From: Dictyobacter kobayashii
GTDB lineage: Bacteria > Chloroflexota > Ktedonobacteria > Ktedonobacterales > Ktedonobacteraceae
Direction of reading: 5' to 3'
Assembly (NCBI RefSeq): GCF_003967555.1
Contig: NZ_BIFS01000001.1
Location: forward strand, 3,596,001-3,660,000
Length of the DNA stretch: 64,000 bases
How positions within the stretch are numbered: position 1 is the first letter of the stretch; every line of letters starts with the position of its first letter. Below are positions 55,717 through 63,620 of the stretch, one piece after another. A model generated the notes under the pieces. That model did no database searches, was not told the origin of the DNA, and saw nothing but the letters and a program-made list of their open reading frames with translations. Position numbers and translations under genes: made by a program.

Positions 55717-56685
55717 ATGATGCGGCAGGTACAGCAGGTGACAGATGCCTATGAATACTGTCGTCAGGTGACGCAACGAGCATCGAAGACCTTTTATTGG
55801 GGATCTGTTTTTTTACCTCCACAAAAAAGACAGGCGGTCTGGGCTATTTATGCGTTCTGCCGCATGGTTGATGATATTGTTGATGAAGAGGCTGACGGTA
55901 CCACACCTGCGATTGGGCATTTACGGGGATCATATTCGCCCGCCAGGGCTATCGATGGGTGGCGCGAGGCTCTAATACGTTTATATGAGCAAGGCCGTAC
56001 TGCCGATGATCCGATTCTGCTGGCCTGGGACCATATGCTAGAATATTATCCTGTTCCACTCAGGCCGGCCTTAGATCTTCTGGATGGCGTAGAGATGGAT
56101 CTCACCAGGCAGCGCTACCTCAATTTTGATGAGCTGCACCTCTATTGCTATCGCGTAGCCGGCACCGTTGGTCTGCTGACATCCCCAATCTTTGGTTACG
56201 AGGATGAAGAAGCCTTAAACCATGCCGTAGATCTAGGCATTGCCTTACAGCTAACAAATATTTTACGCGATATCGGAGAAGATGCGCGCAGAGACCGTAT
56301 TTATTTGCCTCTGGATGAAATGGCTCGTTTTGGATACAGCGAAACTGATCTGATGGAGGGTGTCATTAATGACGAATTCCGCGAATTGGTGCATTTTCAG
56401 ATGAAGCGAGCTGATGAGTATTATCAGAGAAGCTTACCCGGCATCGACTTGCTGCACCCTGACTGCCGGTTGGCTGTTCGCCTGAGTGGAACCCTATATC
56501 GCTGTATCCTGGATCGTATCCGCATCAATAATTTCAACGTATTCACCATGCGTGCTAGCGTCCCCCTCCAGACAAAGGTTCGTATGGCCTCAACCCACTG
56601 GTTCATGCAACAGGTTGACCCATATGTCAAAGGAATTCATAGCTGGAAAGGCCAGCACCAGAGTGCCCTCTCCTCTCACCGCTAA
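55717..56685 (+). CDS. crtB: Phytoene/squalene synthase (CrtB)
   Basis: 322 residues. The two Asp-rich motifs that bind diphosphate-Mg are clear: MVDDIVDEEADG (about 49-60) and LTNILRDIGEDARRDRIYLP (about 191-210). It joins two geranylgeranyl diphosphates to phytoene, the first step of the carotenoid pathway whose later genes are at 12-17 kb. ATG 55717 or 55720 follow AGGAG; the frame is open 14 codons upstream but without binding site. Confidence 0.92.
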   Translation: MMRQVQQVTDAYEYCRQVTQRASKTFYWGSVFLPPQKRQAVWAIYAFCRMVDDIVDEEADGTTPAIGHLRGSYSPARAIDGWREALIRLYEQGRTADDPILLAWDHMLEYYPVPLRPALDLLDGVEMDLTRQRYLNFDELHLYCYRVAGTVGLLTSPIFGYEDEEALNHAVDLGIALQLTNILRDIGEDARRDRIYLPLDEMARFGYSETDLMEGVINDEFRELVHFQMKRADEYYQRSLPGIDLLHPDCRLAVRLSGTLYRCILDRIRINNFNVFTMRASVPLQTKVRMASTHWFMQQVDPYVKGIHSWKGQHQSALSSHR

Positions 56686-56722
56686 CCAGCAAATTTTTAT
56701 ATGATGGATGTTGTGAGATCAC

Positions 56723-56995
56723 CTCATCCATTGAGCATGGGTGGTGTGAGAGTGTCCTCTCCGCCTCATCCATTGAGTAGGAGTGGTGTCGAGAGAGACC
56801 TCCTCACCTCATCCATTGAGCATGGGTGGTGTCGAGAGAGACCTCCTCACCTCATTCATTGAGTAGGGGTGGTGTCGAGAGGCGGCTGCGGCCGCCTCTC
56901 GACACCACCCCTACTCAATCTTTTTCCCCGCCGCAGGCGGGAACCACAAACAAAAAAGTCCACTTTCAATATGAAAGCAGACTTTTGTAAATAAA
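56723..56995. repeat. Tandem 42-43-bp repeats ending in a 62-bp palindrome and two hairpins
   Basis: Units starting CTCATcCATTGAG begin at 56723, 56765, 56808 and 56851 with periods 42, 43 and 43. The last unit is the left arm of a perfect palindrome (56858-56919, 29-bp arms, loop TGCG) whose right arm is its inverted copy. Then comes CCGCCGCAGGCGG (56929-56941) and a terminator-like AAAAGTC...GACTTTT. The order palindrome, CGCCGCAGGCG hairpin, terminator hairpin is that of family A. Confidence 0.85.
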
Positions 56996-57039
56996 ATTGC
57001 TATGCACCTAAAATAGAGAACAATAACATCCTGAAATTA

Positions 57040-57252
57040 TTAAAGATCAACCTTGCCATTTACGACAAGCAACTTCAGGAACTCAAGGTGTCGAAGAACC
57101 TCTACGCGATCGCTCCCACCGTGCTGATACCACTGTCTGAGCCAGACCAATGAAATAATCTCGTCCTGGGTAAACCCGTTACGAGCGAGCTTGTCCGTCT
57201 CAGTCTCTGCACTTTGCGACGCATTTATCATTTCTAGAGGCTGTGTATTCAT
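57040..57252 (-). CDS. Small hypothetical protein
   Basis: 70 residues. It is hydrophilic at the start and has a helical second half (DEIISLVWLRQWYQHGG, then RVEVLRHLEFLKLLVVNGK). GGAAGGATAAACAC provides a binding site before the ATG. No family recognised; it resembles neither of the adjacent genes. Possibly a small regulator, but this cannot be shown. Confidence 0.6.
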   Translation of the reverse strand: MNTQPLEMINASQSAETETDKLARNGFTQDEIISLVWLRQWYQHGGSDRVEVLRHLEFLKLLVVNGKVDL

Positions 57253-57864
57253 GTGTTTATCCTTCCACCAACGCCCTTCATAGGCACTTCACCGCAGCAT
57301 TGTTTCCGCTTTTTTATGTACTTACCAGAGGTTTAATAGATCAAGCATAAGCCTTTGATGTACTAAACGTGAGAGACGTTGCTTTTTCAAATATTAGTTT
57401 GCTTACCCCACTCAACTCAGTGAAGACTCCCCCTTCCTACTACTTCATTCCCACACTACAAAGTATAAGCGGAAAAAGGTCGCAGTTGCTATCGATTGCG
57501 TGACAATTAGAGTGTGAAATAGCTCACATTTGCAGGTCTTTTCATCACTTACTGCCCATGATATTGCTGAGTCAGTTTTGATGAACTATCTGCCCTATAT
57601 ACGTTTGACACAATGGAAAGGTTCCATGTACTTTGTGTGAGATACCTTCCATGTCAGATGGTTTAAGTCCGGCCGTAAGGGATAGGTCCTGGTATCTCTA
57701 TAATAAATAGACGCTCTACGATAGGGAATGGGGACATCTAGCGACTGGATCAAAAAATATTAGTCTGTCGCAGGAGGGCCTGTTACTATTGTAAACAAAA
57801 GAGAAGAAAGAAATCATCCCATTTTCATTGCCTGTCAATGGGATTGGGAGAAGAGTGGCCGTGA
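57253..57864. other. Intergenic region, no gene seen
   Basis: About 610 AT-rich bases between a small gene and leuS. No frame with a binding site or recognisable structure. It contains repeated CCATGT/CTTTGTGTGAG-like motifs near 57600-57660 of unclear meaning. Confidence 0.4.
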
Positions 57865-57897
57865 GGGGAGAAAAAAGCTGAGACCTCTTTTCTCCCC
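57865..57897 (-). terminator. Hairpin just after leuS
   Basis: GGGGAGAAAA and TTTTCTCCCC pair across 13 bases, 15 bases beyond the leuS stop. Likely end of the leuS transcript. Confidence 0.65.
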
Positions 57898-57911
57898 ACT
57901 CGTCCTGTTAT

Positions 57912-60386
57912 TTAAGCGTTGCGGACAACGATATTTACCAGGCGTCCTGGGATATAGATGACTTTCTGGATGTTTGCGTTCCCAATGAAGGATTGCACAC
58001 GCTCATTGTCCAGTGCGAGTTTGCGTACCTCTTCCTCGCTGATGTCTGCTGCGACCTCGATACGTTCACGAACTTTGCCGTTAACCTGGACGACCAGGGT
58101 AAAGGCTTCATCCCGGGTTAACTCTTCAACGTATGCAGGCCATTCTGTGGTGTGGATGCTGCCAGTGTGGCCACTCTGATGCCACAGTTCTTCAGTGATA
58201 TGTGGCGCAAAGGGAGCCAGTAGCTGCAACAGACTTACCAGAGCTTCCTGATAGGCGGCACTCTGGGCTACAGGCTCGCGTTGTTGTTTGATCAAGGCAT
58301 TATTGAATTCCATCAAGGCCGCCAGGGCGGTATTGAAACGGAAGTGACTCAGATCTTCCGTCACACGCTTGATGGTTTTATGGCGCAGGCGCTCAATCGC
58401 TTTGCTCTCCTTGCTGTCGGCCGTATTGGGTTTGCTGACCCAGCTATCCCCAACCAGGCTCCAGACGCGGTTCAAGAAGCGCCAGATGCCCTCCAGATTA
58501 TCAGCCCGGAATGAGCCACCCGCTTCAAAGGGACCAATAAACATCATATAGCAGCGCACAGTGTCGGAGCCATACTTAGTAACATATTTGTCAGGTGCCT
58601 CGACATTGCCGCGCGACTTCGACATTTTTTGGCCATCCGAACCCAGAACCATGCCCTGGTGGAACAGGCGCTGGAATGGCTCATCAAAGTTCACATGTCC
58701 CATATCATGCAAGGCTTTAACGAAGAAGCGTGAATACAGCAGGTGCAGGATGGCATGTTCGACACCACCGACATACTGATCGACCGGCAGCCAATGCTGC
58801 ATCTTCTCCGGACTCCAGGCCTCTGTGTCGTTGTGTGGATCGGCATAGCGCAGATAATACCAGGATGAGTCGATAAAGGTATCCATAGTATCAGCTTCGC
58901 GTGTAGCTGGCCCACCACAGATTGGACAGGTTGTGTTGACAAAATCTGGTTCATAGCGCAATGGCGACTCACCAGTAGCCTTAAACTGGACGTTTTCTGG
59001 CAGCCAGACCGGTAGTTGATCCTCTGGTACAGGCACTGTGCCATGTTCGGGACAATAAACAATAGGAATGGGCGCGCCCCAATAGCGCTGGCGGCTGATC
59101 AGCCAGTCGCGCAGGCGATAATTCACTTTATGCTGGCCAATCCCTTTTTCTTCAATATAGGCGATCACCCGCGCTTTTGACTTTTCGCCGGGAGTGCCAT
59201 CAAAAGAACCTGAATTGACCATTGCTCCCAGGGCCTCTTTAGCCTCTGTCCAGCTAGCTGGATCGGTTGCATCGTCACCCTCGGCACGGATAACCTCGCG
59301 TATGGGAATTCCAAATTTGCGCGCAAATTCAAAGTCGCGCTGATCGTGGGCAGGTACACCCATAATCGCGCCCGCTCCATAGCCCATCAACACATAATCA
59401 GCGATCCAGACTGGAATCTTCTCGCCGCTAACAGGATTTGTGACGTAGGCGCCCGTGAAAACACCGCTCTTTTCTTTCTCGGTGCTCATGCGCTCAATTT
59501 CTGTCATACGCCGTGCTTGCTCCACATAAGCATTTACTTCTGCGCGCTGCTGCTCGGTCGTAATCTTTTCAACCCAGGGATGCTCAGGAGCCAGGACGAA
59601 AAAGGTGACGCCATAGATAGTATCGGGGCGGGTGGTAAAGACCGGAATCTCTTCAGCCTTGCCCTCAATCTCAGCGGTAAACCTGATCTCGGCACCTTCG
59701 CTGCGACCAATCCAGTTGCGTTGCATGGTAATGGTCTTTTCTGGCCAATCCACTACCTCAGAAAAGTCCAGCAGGCGTTCTGCGTAAGAAGAGATTTTCA
59801 GCAGCCACTGATCGATCTCTTTGCGAATCACCATGCTGCCGCAACGCTCACAGGTTCCATCTGCCAGTACCTGCTCATTGGCCAGGGTTGTATTACAGCC
59901 CGGGCACCAGTTGGCGGGAGCCTTGGTCCGATAAGCCAGCCCCTTTTTATAGAACTGCAAGAACAGCCACTGCGTCCATTTATAATAGTCTGGCAGGCAG
60001 GTGATCACCTCGCGTTGCCAATCCCATTGGGCGCCCATGGCACGCAATTGTTTGCGCATGTTCTCAATGTTAGCCAGCGTCCAGGTGCGAGCCTGGATAC
60101 CGCGTTTGATGGCGGCATTTTCGGCTGGCAGGCCAAAGGCATCAAAGCCAATTGGCTGCATAATGTTATAGCCCTGCATACGTTTAAAGCGGCCATAAGC
60201 ATCAAAGGGGGAATAGTTATACCAGTGGCCCATGTGCAGATCCCCAGAGGGATATGGGAACATTACCAGGTGGTAGAATTTCGGTTTGGGTGAATCGTCG
60301 GAAGCATGATAGAGCTGATCAGCCTCCCATTGTGTTTGCCACTTGCTCTCAATTTCTTTAGGATCATATTTGGTACGCGTAATCAT
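57912..60386 (-). CDS. leuS: Leucyl-tRNA synthetase
   Basis: 824 residues. YPSGDLHMGHWYNYSPFD holds the HIGH-type motif (HMGH) and KMSKSRGN the KMSKS loop of class I synthetases; the editing domain lies between (TRPDTIYGVTF). CPGCN and CERCG are zinc-binding pairs. The ATG at 60386 is chosen because GGGGGAGG lies 4 bases upstream; the frame is open to 60512 but starts inside the repeat-like leader. The gene has a T-box antiterminator and terminator in its leader. Confidence 0.95.
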   Translation of the reverse strand: MITRTKYDPKEIESKWQTQWEADQLYHASDDSPKPKFYHLVMFPYPSGDLHMGHWYNYSPFDAYGRFKRMQGYNIMQPIGFDAFGLPAENAAIKRGIQARTWTLANIENMRKQLRAMGAQWDWQREVITCLPDYYKWTQWLFLQFYKKGLAYRTKAPANWCPGCNTTLANEQVLADGTCERCGSMVIRKEIDQWLLKISSYAERLLDFSEVVDWPEKTITMQRNWIGRSEGAEIRFTAEIEGKAEEIPVFTTRPDTIYGVTFFVLAPEHPWVEKITTEQQRAEVNAYVEQARRMTEIERMSTEKEKSGVFTGAYVTNPVSGEKIPVWIADYVLMGYGAGAIMGVPAHDQRDFEFARKFGIPIREVIRAEGDDATDPASWTEAKEALGAMVNSGSFDGTPGEKSKARVIAYIEEKGIGQHKVNYRLRDWLISRQRYWGAPIPIVYCPEHGTVPVPEDQLPVWLPENVQFKATGESPLRYEPDFVNTTCPICGGPATREADTMDTFIDSSWYYLRYADPHNDTEAWSPEKMQHWLPVDQYVGGVEHAILHLLYSRFFVKALHDMGHVNFDEPFQRLFHQGMVLGSDGQKMSKSRGNVEAPDKYVTKYGSDTVRCYMMFIGPFEAGGSFRADNLEGIWRFLNRVWSLVGDSWVSKPNTADSKESKAIERLRHKTIKRVTEDLSHFRFNTALAALMEFNNALIKQQREPVAQSAAYQEALVSLLQLLAPFAPHITEELWHQSGHTGSIHTTEWPAYVEELTRDEAFTLVVQVNGKVRERIEVAADISEEEVRKLALDNERVQSFIGNANIQKVIYIPGRLVNIVVRNA

Positions 60387-60420
60387 TGGGCCTCCCCCAT
60401 ATATATTACTGATAGGCATC

Positions 60421-60462
60421 GCATGCTGTAAAAAGCATTTGGAAACGCCGCTTGAACACGGC
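60421..60462. repeat. GGAAACGCCGCT repeat, copy 2
   Basis: GCATGCTGTAAAAAGCA and GGAAACGCCGCTT match the element at 5444-5486. It lies in the leuS leader between the T-box terminator and the ribosome binding site. Confidence 0.5.
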
Positions 60463-60588
60463 TCGCTCCGCTGCCACTGGCTCAGCCATTCGAATTGATC
60501 AGTAGCAAGCAAACAGTTTCTCCTGTCAGGCAGCTTCGCTCATCCAAATAAATGGCATGTTATTACCAGATAACTTTCAACAAGACAA

Positions 60589-60641
60589 CAAAAAAACCTT
60601 TCATCCGTAAGGGACGAAAGGTTTTTCCGTGGTACCACCCT
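60589..60641 (-). promoter_or_regulatory. T-box antiterminator and terminator in the leuS leader (Stem I not seen)
   Basis: On the minus strand the T-box sequence AGGGTGGTACCACGG (60627-60641) is followed by the terminator CCTTTCGTCC-CTTAC-GGATGAAAGG and a run of seven T (60589-60624). The CAGGG before TGGTACC can pair with TCCCT of the terminator arm to form the alternative antiterminator, as in classic T-boxes. TGGT pairs with the ACCA end of an uncharged tRNA, including tRNA-Leu. The expected 5-prime part with the specifier loop is missing: the tRNA-Ala(GGC) gene ends about 20 bases upstream. Confidence 0.85.
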
Positions 60642-60662
60642 GATTTTCGATCAACGTGGCGT

Positions 60663-60738
60663 TGGTGGACCTGAGGGGACTCGAACCCCTGACCTCCTCC
60701 ATGCCATGGAGGCGCTCTACCAGCTGCGCTACAAGCCC
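60663..60738 (-). tRNA. tRNA-Ala (anticodon GGC), CCA encoded
   Basis: Acceptor GGGCTTG (60732-60738) pairs with CAGGTCC (60667-60673) using G-T pairs. The anticodon stem CCTCC-ATGGCAT-GGAGG gives GGC. The G3-T70 wobble pair, the alanine identity mark, is present. Discriminator A is followed by an encoded CCA (60663-60665). A T-box tail and leuS follow on the same strand. Confidence 0.93.
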
Positions 60739-60779
60739 ATGTGTCTGTGTAACTGGTACGCTACCAAGATCTACTCTTT

Positions 60780-60808
60780 ATTATACGCGATAACGGGCGT
60801 ACCGACAA
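60780..60808 (-). promoter_or_regulatory. Promoter of tRNA-Ala(GGC)/leuS leader
   Basis: On the minus strand TTGTCG (60803-60808) and TATAAT (60780-60785) are 17 bases apart. Transcription would start about 35 bases before the tRNA, leaving no space for a T-box Stem I before it. Confidence 0.7.
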
Positions 60809-60992
60809 GCGCTACTGAAATTTCACGCTTATTGCTCACAGGCGAGTTCGGTCTTTGTTTGCAGTCTCGCACCATCCGGCTGCTCTCTGAATCAGGGCGA
60901 CCTACTACTCCTGCTCGTCGCTTACTCTTGACGACTTGTACTATAGCACATGTACGTACGATTTGCAAGATAATTATCGATGGTACGATAAG

Positions 60993-61065
60993 TGGAGATG
61001 AGGGGGCTCGAACCCCTGACCTCGACAGTGCGATTGTCGCGCTCTACCAGCTGAGCTACATCCCC
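60993..61065 (-). tRNA. tRNA-Ala (anticodon CGC)
   Basis: GGGGATG (61059-61065) pairs with CATCTCC; the G-T pair at position 3-70 marks alanine. The anticodon arm CGACA-ATCGCAC-TGTCG gives CGC. No CCA is encoded, unlike the neighbouring tRNA-Ala(GGC). Confidence 0.93.
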
Positions 61066-61076
61066 ATGTGGGATAG

Positions 61077-61105
61077 ATAATAGCACACTTCTCTGAAGTT
61101 GTAAA
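61077..61105 (-). promoter_or_regulatory. Promoter of tRNA-Ala(CGC)
   Basis: On the minus strand TTTACA (61100-61105) and TATTAT (61077-61082) with 17 bases between; the tRNA starts 11 bases after the -10 box. Confidence 0.65.
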
Positions 61106-61300
61106 CCCCTGCCTGTTTTTTTGCGCAACATTAAATAGGGATGGTCGAGACCTGATGCATGAGTTTAGCGGCCTCTCAAGCTTATCACAGCCATGCATCT
61201 CATCTCCTGTTTTACTTTTCTCTCGTCACAATTAAGTAACAATCAACCAGATATACCCCCCAAATGGACTATCTTTCTCCAAAAATATAGCAAGATGACG

Positions 61301-61382
61301 TATAGTGGTTATAGCGTTACAATTATTCATCGACCAAAACAAGAAAACTTATAGTGGTTGTAGCGTTACAATTATTCATTGA
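61301..61382 (+). repeat. Two direct repeats of 33 bp with an internal inverted repeat
   Basis: TATAGTGGTTaTAGCGTTAC and AATTATTCAT at 61301-61333 recur at 61350-61382 with two changes. The second copy contains the perfect inverted repeat TTGTA-GCGT-TACAA (the first has one mismatch). They lie about 100 bases before the gene at 61486 and look like paired operator sites. Confidence 0.6.
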
Positions 61383-61485
61383 TTTCCAACTTCTAGAAAG
61401 GACAATCAGAAACTGTATTGTTTCTGATTGGATTAGTAGTACCCATCTGACATGTGGGGTTTATACGTTGAGAGGTAAAGATAGA

Positions 61486-61938
61486 ATGATTTATTATCGT
61501 GTTGCATTTTGTGTTGAACAGGCCCCAGTAGAAAGTACAGAACATATAAATTCACATTGTCAGGCACTTACACAACAGATGGTTTGGAAGTGGCGTTCGA
61601 CTTTATTGACTTCCCCACACGCGCTCTTTACTTTGTTGCGCGCTTATAGCTATATTCCTAAAGAAAATGTGCGTGTATTTTTCGCCTCCTCCGAAGCTGA
61701 AATGGATGATATGCTTACGCGACAAAACGCAGGCCAAATTTCTAGCTCTGTTACGGCTGATCAATTTATGTCTGGCAAGCGCATCAATACTATGGATGTT
61801 AAACGTCTAGAGTTCGAATTGAGCACAGAAGTTGACCATGATGAGCCTTATGAATTTACCTTACCCCTATCAATCTCCGAGCGCATGGCCTGGATGGCTC
61901 TTTTACGCAAACGCCAGCAGGGCGAGTTAGAGAGTTAA
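61486..61938 (+). CDS. Hypothetical protein with alternating helices and strands
   Basis: 150 residues, soluble, no signal or membrane helix. The sequence begins MIYYRVAFCVEQAP and mixes hydrophobic strands with helices; RLEFELSTEVDHDEPYEF and LPLSISERMAWMALLRKRQQ end the protein. No family recognised. GAGAGGTAAAG precedes ATG 61486; the upstream in-frame ATG lacks support. The gene is followed by a strong terminator and preceded by paired operator-like repeats, so it is likely a regulated single gene. Confidence 0.65.
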   Translation: MIYYRVAFCVEQAPVESTEHINSHCQALTQQMVWKWRSTLLTSPHALFTLLRAYSYIPKENVRVFFASSEAEMDDMLTRQNAGQISSSVTADQFMSGKRINTMDVKRLEFELSTEVDHDEPYEFTLPLSISERMAWMALLRKRQQGELES

Positions 61939-61976
61939 ACCGACTCTATTATCGATAATCAGCAAAAACGCATCGA

Positions 61977-62023
61977 GCAGAAAAAAATCCCGGGAGATAT
62001 GTCTCCATGGGATTTTTTTCTGC
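61977..62023. terminator. Bidirectional terminator
   Basis: GCAGAAAAAAATCCC and GGGATTTTTTTCTGC pair around an inner stem (GGAGATATGTCTCC), between converging genes. T-runs occur on both strands. Confidence 0.85.
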
Positions 62024-63440
62024 TAGGAAACAAATGGAGCCATCTCATCTTTGAAGCTTTGTAGTGTTTCGCTACCGATGACACGAATGCGATGAATGAT
62101 ATAGGGCGTGCTGCTGTCCTGGCTGATTGAAGGTACGCGTGGATCATTAGTCGCTCCCACATAACCCGTCTTATTTAAAAGAGCCATCACACCTTGAACC
62201 TGGGCCTGTGCGGAGGGTAGATTCTGGTTTTTATTGAGCGGATCGCCCGCTGGATAGCAGAATTGTTGAATGACCGTCTGCAAATGGCTTTCGAGATCCT
62301 GACGAGATTGTGCCAGCTCGTGTCGTGCATCATCAGGAGACAGCTGCCAGACATCTCCCAGTGCTCGATGATCGATGGTATGCGAACCCATTTGCATGCC
62401 GTTGGCGAGCATCTCGCTCAACTGAGGCCAGCTCGCCTGACCTGCCCAGCCCACCTTACCGGTAATAATGTAAAACATGCCACTGTAACCGTGAGCTCTG
62501 AGGATCGGAAATGCATTGGTGTAAGCATCCACATAGCCATCATCAAAACTAAAAATAATAGGTTTGCTGGGTAGGGGACCATCGTAATAGAGTGCACTAA
62601 ATAGTTGATTAAAGGTAATGGTGTGATAGCCCAGCTCTTTAAAATAATCCATTTGTTGTGAAAAGATGGTTGGACTTACTGATAAACCTGACCGGTAACT
62701 ATAAGGATTGGCCTTATCCTGTGCTGGCACCTCTGAAATATAGTGGTACATCAGGATTGGAACAGCGATCTTTTTAGGGGTTGGATTGGCCGGTGGTAGA
62801 ATCGGTGCTTCGATGTCCGCTGGCCCTCCATTGAGGATAAGCCATTGTTTTCCTTCGCCTTTTCCTGCGCCGATGGTGGCGCGCTGGACGATGAATGGTA
62901 GATTGCGAAAAAGCTCATTGGCATGTAGGGTCGCGGCCGAGATCGGGGTGGTGGAGGATGTGGGATAACTGGATCTAACTGCAGTGAAATAGGCAATCTC
63001 GATACCTGTTCGTACTCATGCATCGTCTCGGCGTTCGTCCAGCTTGAGAGGTCACTGACCTGGCCGCTCGAAAAATTCCGCAGTTTGAAGTTCTGAAAAC
63101 GTCGCTGCCAGTAGCTGGCGAAAGACTGTTCGTCGGGCCACATTTTTTGTACATCAGGATGAAGCATTGACCACATAACAGTATATTGCTGCTTTAGTAA
63201 CGCGTTCATATATTCCTGTCCGACCTGTGTCACCTCGCTCTGATATTGGCCAGGTGTCGTCTGTCTGATGTGCTGGCTGATAGTTGTTTTCGCGCCCACT
63301 GATATGGTCTGATTGGGAGCCAAGATGAGATAACCGCCCAGGGCGGCGGCCACAAGAATTAAAATCAACGAACTCAACATGAAAAATTTCGCAAGGAAAA
63401 GATGTGAATTCGGTGTGTTTTCTTCACCTGTTGTATTCAT
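62023..63440 (-). CDS. Membrane-anchored polysaccharide deacetylase with N-terminal NTF2-like domain, one-base frameshift
   Basis: 472 residues when one C is added to CCC (plus-strand GGG 62962-62964); otherwise the gene appears as two pieces. N-terminal membrane helix at about 20-45, a helical-beta region of about 130 residues (QEYMNALLKQQYTVMWSMLHPDVQKMW) resembling an NTF2-like fold, a linker, and the NodB deacetylase domain (MYHYISEV, FSFDDGYVDAYTNAFP, MGSHTIDHRALGDV). DD of FDDGY and the HxxxH of SHTIDH are the metal and base residues. It likely deacetylates an extracellular polysaccharide or peptidoglycan. Confidence 0.85.
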
Positions 63441-63557
63441 CTTTTGCACCCCGTATCTGCTCAGTTACAGTTTTAGATCTGGCATCACCATCATACAGGA
63501 GTAGCATTAAATAACTCCAATTTATCAATTTAACTCATCCGAAATTCCTATAAAAAT

Positions 63558-63589
63558 AGCGTGGTACCTTACTTTTAAGATACCACGCT
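63558..63589 (-). terminator. Terminator of lpdA
   Basis: AGCGTGGTA and TACCACGCT form a stem followed on the minus strand by ATTTTTATAG, about 30 bases after the stop codon of the gene ending at 63621. Confidence 0.75.
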
Positions 63590-63620
63590 GCTGTATAGAA
63601 GAACGTTTACGCCAGTTATA

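Noticed and set aside
56723..56919. CRISPR array or phage attachment site
   Set aside because: Repeats are contiguous with no unique spacers and no integrase is near.
59346..60293. 315-codon plus-strand frame opposite leuS
   Set aside because: Antisense shadow of a conserved gene, with no binding site and no protein-like motifs.
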